From assembly GCF_001612905.1 (NCBI RefSeq), contig NZ_BDBI01000049.1:1-47692 (forward strand): 47,692 nucleotides of DNA, written 5' to 3'. The notes below the pieces were generated by a model. The model was not told where the DNA came from. It saw nothing but the letters and a program-made list of their open reading frames with translations, and did not search any database. Made by a program: the position numbers and the translations under genes. Below, piece after piece: positions 8,444-14,708 of the stretch (the first letter of the stretch is position 1; the number at the start of each line of letters is the position of its first letter). This DNA is from Nocardia ignorata NBRC 108230 (lineage in GTDB: Bacteria; Actinomycetota; Actinomycetes; Mycobacteriales; Mycobacteriaceae).

Positions 8444-8490
8444 CGGACATGTCCGGCAGCTATTGCACTATATGCAACGTGAGTTGCACT
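8444..8490. promoter_or_regulatory. Candidate IclR operator region between divergent arms
   Basis: A perfect 12-bp palindrome CGGACATGTCCG lies at 8444-8455. Next comes TTGCA-N5-TGCAA at 8463-8477, and its left half is repeated as TTGCACT at 8463-8469 and 8484-8490, 21 bp apart. The elements lie between the GTG of the dehydratase gene (8410) and the GTG of the kinase gene (8556), where a regulator could control both arms. Assignment to the IclR protein encoded at 9584 is by position only. Confidence 0.5.
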
Positions 8491-8512
8491 GAATGTTTCT
8501 GCTCGTTATTGT
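8484..8512 (+). promoter_or_regulatory. Probable promoter of the kinase-iclR-ridA arm
   Basis: A -35-like TTGCAC (8484-8489) and a -10-like TATTGT (8507-8512) are separated by 17 bp. The -35 coincides with the second TTGCACT repeat, so a bound regulator would block or contact polymerase. The matches to consensus are partial (3 of 6 and 4 of 6). Confidence 0.4.
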
Positions 8513-8555
8513 GCATGCAGACAGCAGTGACCGCAACCACGAAAGGTCCGACGGG

Positions 8556-9587
8556 GTGACCCACGCAACAAAGGCACAGCCCAGGGCGGTCACCGTCGGC
8601 GAGGGATTGGCGGTGCTCGTCGCCGAGCCCGGCCCGCTCGAACGCTCCGGGATGTTCGAGCGTTGCGCCGGTGGCGCCGAGGCGAACGTGGCCTCGGTGC
8701 TGGCCCAGCTCGGGATATCGGCGGCGTGGCTGTCGCGGGTCGGTGACGACGGGTTCGGGCGCTACCTGACGGCCGAGCTGGCCAGTGCGGGGGTGGACGT
8801 GGCAGCGGTCGCGGTCGACCCGATGCGGCCGACCGGCATCTACATCAAGGAACGCGGCGGCGGCTCGGACGCGCCACACGACCTACCCCGGGGCGAGAGC
8901 CGCATGCATTACTACCGGTCCGGGTCGGCCGCCAGCGCCCTCTCGCCTGCCGACCTCGACGCACCGCCACTGGTACGAGCCGACCTCGTGCACTTCACCG
9001 GCATCACCCCCGCGCTGTCCGAGTCGGCCTGCGCGCTCACCCGTGGCCTGCTCGACCGCCCGCGACACGGTTCGCTGGTCAGCTTCGACCTGAATTACCG
9101 TCCGGCCGTGTGGGGTTCGCGTATCGGTGCGGCCGCCGACGAACTCGCCGCGCACGTGCGTGGCGCCGATGTCGTGTTCCTCGGCGCCGACGAAGCCACC
9201 GAGATCTTCGGTACCGGTGATCCGGCGGCCCTGCGTGGCTTGTTCCCCGAACCCGGGCAGCTGATCGTCAAGAACGACAAGCACACCGCGATCGGCTTCG
9301 ACGGTGATCACGTGGTGGAAGTTCCCGCGCTGAACCTCACCGTCACCGAACGCATCGGCGCCGGTGACGCTTTCGCCGGCGGCTATCTCGCGGCGCTGCT
9401 GCACGGCGCCGACCTGCGCACCCGCCTGCGCTACGGGCACCTGTGCGCGGCCGCGACTCTCACCGCCTCGGGCGATTCGGCGAAACTTCTACCGTCCCAA
9501 GAACTCCGGCGACTGGCCGCGCTTGCTGACGACGCGTGGACGGGGCTCACCTATCCACCGCGAGCAGATGGGACGATCGGGCCATGA
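8556..9587 (+). CDS. kdgK: PfkB-family sugar kinase, probable 2-keto-3-deoxygluconate kinase
   Basis: A 343-residue ribokinase-fold enzyme. It has the N-terminal substrate-binding GGAEANVASVLAQLG, a central SFDLNYRPAVW strand and the catalytic anion-hole GAGDAFAGGY at about residue 268, where the Asp is the base. FDLNYRPxxW is typical of 2-keto-3-deoxygluconate kinases, which phosphorylate KDG at C6 to KDPG for the aldolase encoded at 4860. I chose GTG at 8556 because GAAAGG sits 9 bases upstream and the VTVGEGLAVL core starts soon after; an upstream in-frame ATG at 8493 would add 21 residues and overlap promoter elements. The stop overlaps the iclR start as ATGA. Confidence 0.9.
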   Translation: MTHATKAQPRAVTVGEGLAVLVAEPGPLERSGMFERCAGGAEANVASVLAQLGISAAWLSRVGDDGFGRYLTAELASAGVDVAAVAVDPMRPTGIYIKERGGGSDAPHDLPRGESRMHYYRSGSAASALSPADLDAPPLVRADLVHFTGITPALSESACALTRGLLDRPRHGSLVSFDLNYRPAVWGSRIGAAADELAAHVRGADVVFLGADEATEIFGTGDPAALRGLFPEPGQLIVKNDKHTAIGFDGDHVVEVPALNLTVTERIGAGDAFAGGYLAALLHGADLRTRLRYGHLCAAATLTASGDSAKLLPSQELRRLAALADDAWTGLTYPPRADGTIGP

Positions 9588-10354
9588 GTCAAAGCGTGTC
9601 GCGAGCCCTGTCCATTCTGATCGCGCTCGGCGAGGATTCGCAGTCCCTCGACGAACTGGCGGGCCGGCTCGGGGTGCACAAGTCGACGGTGCTGCGGCTG
9701 CTACAGACCATGCAGGCCGAACGATTCGTGGTCCGCGACGCCGCGCACCGCTATTCACTGGGCAGCCGCGTGTTCGAATTGGCAAGCCACGCACTGGAAA
9801 ACCGTGACGTGCGCACGGTCGCCCGGCCGCATCTGAGCGCCCTCGGCATGACCACCGGCCAGACGGTGCACCTGGCCGCCTACGAGTCCGGCGACGCGGT
9901 CTACATCGACAAGGTCGATGCCGAACAGTCGGTGCGGATGTACTCGCGCATCGGCAGGCCAGCTCCCCTGCATTGCACGGCCGTCGGCAAGGTCCTCGTC
10001 GCCGCGCTGCCTCGATCCGAATGGGCGACGGTGGCAGCACGTTTGGACTACCACCCGTTCACCCCACGCACCCTGCGTACGCCGGAGCGATATCTCGCCG
10101 AGCTGGAAAGAGTTGCCGCCCAGGGCTTCGCCGAGGACCACGAGGAACACGAGAGCTTCGTCAACTGCATCGGGGTGCCTGTGCGCGACGGCATCGGCAA
10201 TGTGGTCGCCGCCGTGTCGGTCTCGGTGCCCGATGTGCTGCTCGATCACGACCAGGTGCTCGCACTGCTCCCCCAGGTGCGTGCGTGCGCCGATGCCATC
10301 TCCACCGAACTCGGCTGGGATCCCCGCCGAGCCGTCCCCGCGAGGAAAGGCTGA
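9584..10354 (+). CDS. IclR family transcriptional regulator
   Basis: A 256-residue regulator. The N-terminal winged helix-turn-helix spans about residues 1-62 (SVSRALSILIALGE, then LDELAGRLGVHKSTVLRLLQTM). The C-terminal effector domain includes YIDKVDAEQSVRMYSRIGRPAPLHCTAVGK in its usual place, spread across about residues 108-137. IclR proteins respond to small organic acids and keto sugars; KdgR, which senses KDG, belongs to this family. The ATG lies inside the kinase stop codon (ATGA, 9584-9587) and ridA follows after 3 bp. It is the only regulator in the locus and probably governs both divergent arms through the repeats at 8444-8490, with an intermediate such as KDG or KDPG as effector (inference). 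Confidence 0.94.
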   Translation: MSQSVSRALSILIALGEDSQSLDELAGRLGVHKSTVLRLLQTMQAERFVVRDAAHRYSLGSRVFELASHALENRDVRTVARPHLSALGMTTGQTVHLAAYESGDAVYIDKVDAEQSVRMYSRIGRPAPLHCTAVGKVLVAALPRSEWATVAARLDYHPFTPRTLRTPERYLAELERVAAQGFAEDHEEHESFVNCIGVPVRDGIGNVVAAVSVSVPDVLLDHDQVLALLPQVRACADAISTELGWDPRRAVPARKG

Positions 10355-10357
10355 ACC

Positions 10358-10765
10358 ATGTCCGACAAGATCGCCGTCCGCACCTCCGACGCTCCCGCCC
10401 CCGCCCACACCTTCTCCCAGGGCGTGCGCAAGGGACCGTTTATCCAGGTCTCCGGGCAGGGGCCGGTCGATCCGGAAACCAACGAGTACCTGCACCAGGG
10501 TGACGTGGCCGCTCAGACCACCCGCACCCTGATGAACGTGAAGGCCATCATCGACGCGTCCGGCGCCACCTTCGACGACGTGGTGATGTTGCGCGTGTAC
10601 CTCACCAAGCGCGAGGACTTCGCGATCATGAACGAGGCGTACGGCGAGTTCGTCACCCGGCACACCACCGACGGGGTGTTGCCGTCGCGCACCACCGTGT
10701 TCACGGGGCTGCCGCGCGCCGAGATGCTCGTGGAGATCGATGCCGTGGCGATCGTGACCGATTGA
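10358..10765 (+). CDS. ridA: RidA family enamine/imine deaminase
   Basis: A 135-residue RidA (YjgF/YER057c/UK114) protein. Family features are AHTFSQGVRKGPFIQVSGQGPVDP near the N-terminus, QTTRTLMNVKAIIDASGATFDDVV in the middle and the C-terminal LPRAEMLVEIDAVA, with the conserved Arg in SRTTVFTGLP. RidA hydrolyses reactive 2-aminoacrylate-type enamines and imines released by PLP dehydratases. Its location 3 bp after iclR, in a locus with a PLP dehydratase-like enzyme, supports a dedicated helper role: speeding release of ammonia from the imine of the keto-deoxy sugar acid. A general housekeeping role is less likely in this context. Confidence 0.93.
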   Translation: MSDKIAVRTSDAPAPAHTFSQGVRKGPFIQVSGQGPVDPETNEYLHQGDVAAQTTRTLMNVKAIIDASGATFDDVVMLRVYLTKREDFAIMNEAYGEFVTRHTTDGVLPSRTTVFTGLPRAEMLVEIDAVAIVTD

Positions 10766-10872
10766 GCGACTGCGTTTCCCGCGATGCGAAAGACACCGGA
10801 GCGAGGCTCGTGTTGAGATGGGTCGGGCCCCGCCTGGGGCCTGTTCGAACCGTCCTACCCGAGGATCAGCCT

Positions 10873-11040
10873 ATGTTCGTCAAGACCGCCCGTCCGCTCG
10901 CCGTCGCCGCACTCGCCCTGTTCGTCACCGCCACCGGTGCGGGCACCGCCTCGGCCGCCACCGCGACGCCCGTCGTCGGTTCGGTGTCGATCTGCACCGG
11001 CATCCCGGTCGGGCCGCTCACCATCAGCGTCTGCCTGTGA
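10873..11040 (+). CDS. Small secreted peptide with two cysteines
   Basis: A 55-residue pre-peptide. Lys5 and Arg8, then the hydrophobic run PLAVAALALFVTATGAG and the cleavage motif TASA-A, give a signal peptide of about 29 residues. The predicted mature peptide is about 26-27 residues, beginning ATATPVVGSV and ending SVCL, with one Cys in SICTG and one near the C-terminus. I do not recognise a family. GAGGA lies 7 bases before the ATG at 10873; a longer ORF from 10762 overlaps ridA and has no signal sequence at its start. The short stand-alone gene is closed by a strong hairpin at 11063-11095. Confidence 0.72.
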   Translation: MFVKTARPLAVAALALFVTATGAGTASAATATPVVGSVSICTGIPVGPLTISVCL

Positions 11041-11062
11041 CCTAGGCCAGTCGAAGAAGCAG

Positions 11063-11095
11063 GTGGGGTGGTGCCGCACAGCGGCGCCACCCCAC
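11063..11095. terminator. Bidirectional hairpin terminator
   Basis: A 15-bp stem (11063-11077 with 11081-11095, a single G-T pair) closes a 3-base loop and is followed by TTT on the plus strand. It lies between the convergent small-peptide gene and the response regulator gene, so it can serve both directions. Confidence 0.8.
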
Positions 11096-11108
11096 TTTGC
11101 GTTCCGGC

Positions 11109-11786
11109 TCAGTGTTCCGCGTCGCGAACCAACAGCGCGATCTGTACCCGATTGGCGAGGCCGAGCTTGGTGAACAGGTTGGTGGTGTGTGCCTTGACGG
11201 TGGCGACGGTGACCTGTAACCGCGCGGCGATCTCCGGGTTGCCGAGCCCGTCCGCGATGGCTCGCGCGGTGTCGAGTTCGCGTTCCGACAGGGCGGCCAG
11301 CCGTTTCCGCGCGGCGTCGCGGGAGTCGCTGCGGGCTTCGGCGGAGCCCGGCCCGGTCGCCGCGGCGATCACCCGCGCCGTGACCGTGGGAGACAGCACG
11401 GGATCACCGGCCGCGACGGTGCGCACCGCCTCGGCGATCCGGGCGGGCGGGGTGTCCTTGAGCACGAAGCCGAGGGCCCCGGCGCGTAGGGCACGCAGTA
11501 CCAGTTCGTCGGAGTCGAAGGTGGTCAGCATGAGCACCGCGGGCGCGGCCGGTTCGGCGCGCAGGCACCGGGTGGTGTCGACGCCGTCGCGGCCGGGCAT
11601 CCGCACATCCATCAGCACGACGTCCGGCCGCTGTTCGCGTACCACCTCGATCGCGGTGTCCCCGTCGGCGGCTTCCGCGACGACGGTCAGATCCGGTTCG
11701 CCGTCGATGACGAGTCGTAGCGCCATCCGCACCAGCTGGTCGTCGTCGACGATGACGACCCGCACCGTCTCCTGATCACTGTGCAC
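11109..11786 (-). CDS. NarL/LuxR-type response regulator
   Basis: A 225-residue regulator. The receiver domain occupies about residues 8-125, with the acidic pocket VDDD, phospho-acceptor Asp60 in VVLMDVRMPG, switch Thr in MLTTFD and Lys in FVLKD. The C-terminal LuxR helix-turn-helix covers about residues 163-225 (LSERELDTARAIADGLGNPEIAARL, then TVKAHTTNLFTKLGL). It begins at GTG 11786, directly after the histidine kinase stop with no gap; a GTG at 11765 with AGGAG just upstream is an alternative start. It is the output partner of that kinase. No obvious target promoter is adjacent. Confidence 0.94.
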   Translation of the reverse strand: MHSDQETVRVVIVDDDQLVRMALRLVIDGEPDLTVVAEAADGDTAIEVVREQRPDVVLMDVRMPGRDGVDTTRCLRAEPAAPAVLMLTTFDSDELVLRALRAGALGFVLKDTPPARIAEAVRTVAAGDPVLSPTVTARVIAAATGPGSAEARSDSRDAARKRLAALSERELDTARAIADGLGNPEIAARLQVTVATVKAHTTNLFTKLGLANRVQIALLVRDAEH

Positions 11787-12971
11787 TCATGCTCTTTTCT
11801 CGTGATCGTGCTCCGGCCAGGGAAGTTGCGCGGTGAGAACGTACCCGTTGTCGGATGTGTGATGGTGGTCGAGTGTTCCGCCCGCGAGGGTGATGCGTTC
11901 GGCGAGGCCGAGGAGACCGAAGCCCGAGGCCGGTGGCCGGGCGACGGCGGTGGTGCCCGCCGAATTGCGGACGCTGACGCGCAATTCGCCACCGGGCGCC
12001 CCGTCGACGGTGACGCGGACCTCCGCCGCCGGCGCATGCTTCGCGGCATTGGTCAGCCCTTCCTGGATCACCCGATAGCCGGTCCGTCCCACGGTCTCGG
12101 GTGGGGTGCCGGTCACCGTGCCGGCGAGCGTGACGTCCAGGCCCGACGACCGGGCGTCGGCGACCAGTTCCGGGATCCGGTCCAGGGTGGGTTGCGGTGG
12201 TTCGGGGCGGTCTGGATCGGCACGGAGCACGCCGAGGACATCCCGGAGTTCTTCCAGCGCTTGGCGGGAGCCATCGGCGATACCGCGGATCAGCATGCGT
12301 TTCTCCTCGGCCGAGAGGTCGTCACGGTGATCGAGGACGCCGGCTTGCATGGCGACCAGTGAGATCCGGTGGGCGAGCACATCGTGCATTTCGCGGGCTA
12401 TCCGGTTGCGTTCGGTGGCCCGTGCCTGGGCCGCCCGGGCACCCTGTTCGCGTTCCGCGCTGTCGGCGCGGTCGCGCAGCGATCGCACTTCGACGCGGCG
12501 GGCGTCGATGGCCACGCCGGTGGCCACGGCGATCCCCGCGGTCGAGACCGTCAGTGCGAATTGCAGCCAGACCGGGGCGGGCGGGGTGTCGACCGGGTAG
12601 AGCCCCTGAGCGAACTGCGCCGCCGTCACATACGCCGCGACGACCACGGCGATCTCGACCGGACGGCGACGGGTGGACAGCGAACACAGTGCCAGCAGCG
12701 CGGCACCGGTGGCGAGCGCCGACGCGGCCGAGGCGATCACGACCACCAGGGCGACGGCGAACGGGAACCGGCGCCGCAACGGCAGCACCGCCAGGCAGCC
12801 GAGTGCGATCAGCGGATCACCGGTCACCAGCCAGGAACATGTGTCGGCCGTACAGCCTGCGGGCAGTACGGCGGCGACGGAGAACCAGAGGGCGGCGCCG
12901 ATTGCCGCGGCCGCCGTCAGCCGCCAGGTCTGCTGCCATGCCCCGAGTCGTGCCGGGCCGTCGGTGTCCAC
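11787..12971 (-). CDS. Two-component sensor histidine kinase (HisKA_3, NarX/DesK type)
   Basis: About 394 residues. The N-terminal half holds five or six membrane helices, for example LTAAAAIGAALWFSVAAVL and FAVALVVVIASAASALATGA, with little extracellular sequence, so sensing is probably within the membrane as in DesK/LiaS-like kinases. The dimerisation domain has ERNRIAREMHDVLAHRISLV with the phospho-accepting His. The ATPase domain has the N-box NAAKHA and the G-box FGLLGLAERI. I placed the start at GTG 12971 because upstream sequence to 13070 overlaps the promoter zone of the divergent hydrolase and lacks character; the start is uncertain. The response regulator follows directly. Confidence 0.9.
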   Translation of the reverse strand: MDTDGPARLGAWQQTWRLTAAAAIGAALWFSVAAVLPAGCTADTCSWLVTGDPLIALGCLAVLPLRRRFPFAVALVVVIASAASALATGAALLALCSLSTRRRPVEIAVVVAAYVTAAQFAQGLYPVDTPPAPVWLQFALTVSTAGIAVATGVAIDARRVEVRSLRDRADSAEREQGARAAQARATERNRIAREMHDVLAHRISLVAMQAGVLDHRDDLSAEEKRMLIRGIADGSRQALEELRDVLGVLRADPDRPEPPQPTLDRIPELVADARSSGLDVTLAGTVTGTPPETVGRTGYRVIQEGLTNAAKHAPAAEVRVTVDGAPGGELRVSVRNSAGTTAVARPPASGFGLLGLAERITLAGGTLDHHHTSDNGYVLTAQLPWPEHDHEKRA

Positions 12972-13197
12972 CCGGCCATTATGGCGACGACGACCGGCCT
13001 CGAGCACCCACCCAGCGGCTGAGATGTGCTCGACCCGGGGCGAATGGCCGACTCGACTTTCGTCGAACACGGTCGCCGCCGCCGGGGCGATGTGCCTGCG
13101 GCGCGGACTCGACAGACTCGATCATGTACCAGCCGGACACGAGCCCCGCTGACGGTTTGCTCGTGGTAGGCGCCATTTCGTCGGGGAGTAGCAGCGA

Positions 13198-14697
13198 ATG
13201 AATCGACAACGGACCTGGAGCCTGCTGGCCGTGCTCGGTCTCACCGGAGCACTGGCCGGGGCGCCCGTCGTGGCCGCGCAGCCGGCCGAAGACCTCGCAG
13301 CACAGGTGCGGTGGGGCCCATGCCCGCAGGGGGTAGAAGATCCCGCGGCCGGGCCTGCCCAGTTGCAGTGCGCCACCGTGCCGGTGCCCTTGAACTACAA
13401 CGAGCCCGAGGGCGTGCGGATCGAGGTCATGATCTCTCGGCTGGCGAGTAAGAACCCGGGCAAGCGTCGCGGAGTGTTGTTGCTCAACCCCGGCGGTCCG
13501 GGTGGTGCGGGCTTGGACCAGCCCAAGTTCCTGGCTGCTCATGGACTGCCGGCCGATGTGCTCGACAGCTACGACCTGATCGGGACGGACACGCGCGGGG
13601 TAGGGCATTCGACACCCGTGAGCTGCGGGTTCACCGATGATCAAACCTACTTCGGCAATATCCCGCCGTATGCGGTGAACGACGCGGCGGTCACCGAGCG
13701 GGCCGTAGTCGCCCAGGGGGTCGCCGAGCAGTGCGCGGCCAATGACACCGAGGGCCGGTTGCGCTACCTCTCAACGGCGAATATGGCCCGAGATCTGGAC
13801 CGCATCCGGGCAGCACTGGGCGAGGACAAGGCCAGCTTCCTCGGTTACTCCTACGGCACCGCGTTGGGCGCCGCCTACGCCTCGATGTTCCCGCAGCGAG
13901 CCGACCGCATCGTGCTCGACAGCAATATCGGCGACACCCACCTCGACCACGACGGGATGCGCCGGTACGGCCGCGGCATGGAGGAGACGTTTCCCGACTT
14001 CGCGAAATGGGCTGCCGACCGCCACGACACGTACGGCCTGGGCCGCACACCGGAAGACGTGCGGCGCACGTACTTCACCCTCGCCGAGCGCCTCGACGCG
14101 AACCCGGTGGACGGGATGGACGGCAATCTCTTCCGGTTCGGCGCCTTCTTCACGCTCTATGGGCCGGCGATGTACGCGTCGGCGGCCGAGAGCTGGAAAT
14201 CGCTGCTCGAAACCGGACGTCCAGGTCCGGCGGGCGGCCGCCCGCCGGGCACGGGCGCGCCTTCGCCGTACGACAACGCTTGGTCGGTCTTTCTAGCCGT
14301 GACCTGCAACGACGTCGAATGGCCCGAGGACATCGTGGCCTACCAGCGTGCGGTCGCCGAGGACCGGGAACGGCACCCGCTCTACGGCGCGGCCGCCGCG
14401 AACGTGATGCCCTGCGCCTACTGGAAGCTCGGGCCGTCCGAGCCGCCGGTGCGGATCGACAACACCGGCCTGGCCGATGTGCTGATCGTGCAGAACCAGC
14501 GCGACCCGGTCACCCCGCTACGCGGCGGCCAACTGCTCGACGAGAAGTTCGGTCAGCGCTCCCGGTTGGTCACCGTCGACGGGAGTGGGCACGGGGTTTA
14601 CGTTCTCGGCGACAACCCCTGCGCGACCGATGCCGTCACCGGCTACCTGGTGGACGGCACCATGCCCGACCACGACATCACCTGTCACGCGGGCTAG
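13198..14697 (+). CDS. Secreted alpha/beta hydrolase, TAP-like (tripeptidyl aminopeptidase family)
   Basis: A 499-residue exported serine hydrolase. A signal peptide (NRQRTWSLLAVLGLTGALAG, cleavage near VVAAQPA) precedes the catalytic domain. The oxyanion motif NPGGPGGAG is at about 97-105, the nucleophile is Ser218 in GYSYG, and the Asp and His are in NQRDPVTP and GSGHGVY. Cysteines such as those in CPQG, VSCGF, TCND and ITCH suggest disulfides. These are the marks of the SlpD/SlpE/TAP family, which trims N-terminal tripeptides or hydrolyses esters outside the cell. GGGGAG lies 8 bases before the ATG. It stands alone and converges on ppc with only 3 bp between stop codons. Confidence 0.92.
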   Translation: MNRQRTWSLLAVLGLTGALAGAPVVAAQPAEDLAAQVRWGPCPQGVEDPAAGPAQLQCATVPVPLNYNEPEGVRIEVMISRLASKNPGKRRGVLLLNPGGPGGAGLDQPKFLAAHGLPADVLDSYDLIGTDTRGVGHSTPVSCGFTDDQTYFGNIPPYAVNDAAVTERAVVAQGVAEQCAANDTEGRLRYLSTANMARDLDRIRAALGEDKASFLGYSYGTALGAAYASMFPQRADRIVLDSNIGDTHLDHDGMRRYGRGMEETFPDFAKWAADRHDTYGLGRTPEDVRRTYFTLAERLDANPVDGMDGNLFRFGAFFTLYGPAMYASAAESWKSLLETGRPGPAGGRPPGTGAPSPYDNAWSVFLAVTCNDVEWPEDIVAYQRAVAEDRERHPLYGAAAANVMPCAYWKLGPSEPPVRIDNTGLADVLIVQNQRDPVTPLRGGQLLDEKFGQRSRLVTVDGSGHGVYVLGDNPCATDAVTGYLVDGTMPDHDITCHAG

Positions 14698-14708
14698 GAC
14701 CTAGCCCG
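14690..14708. terminator. Short hairpin containing both convergent stop codons
   Basis: CGGGCTAG-GAC-CTAGCCCG forms an 8-bp perfect stem with a 3-base loop. The TAG of the plus-strand hydrolase (14695-14697) and the TAG of ppc (14701-14703) both lie in the stem. There is no T-tract, so it is a likely but weak bidirectional terminator. Confidence 0.5.

Noticed and set aside
5474..8482. 1002-codon plus-strand open frame
   Set aside because: It is antisense to the aldolase, deacylase and dehydratase-like genes, which have clear catalytic motifs. The product is Gly/Arg/Val-rich without domains, a by-product of high-GC codon bias.
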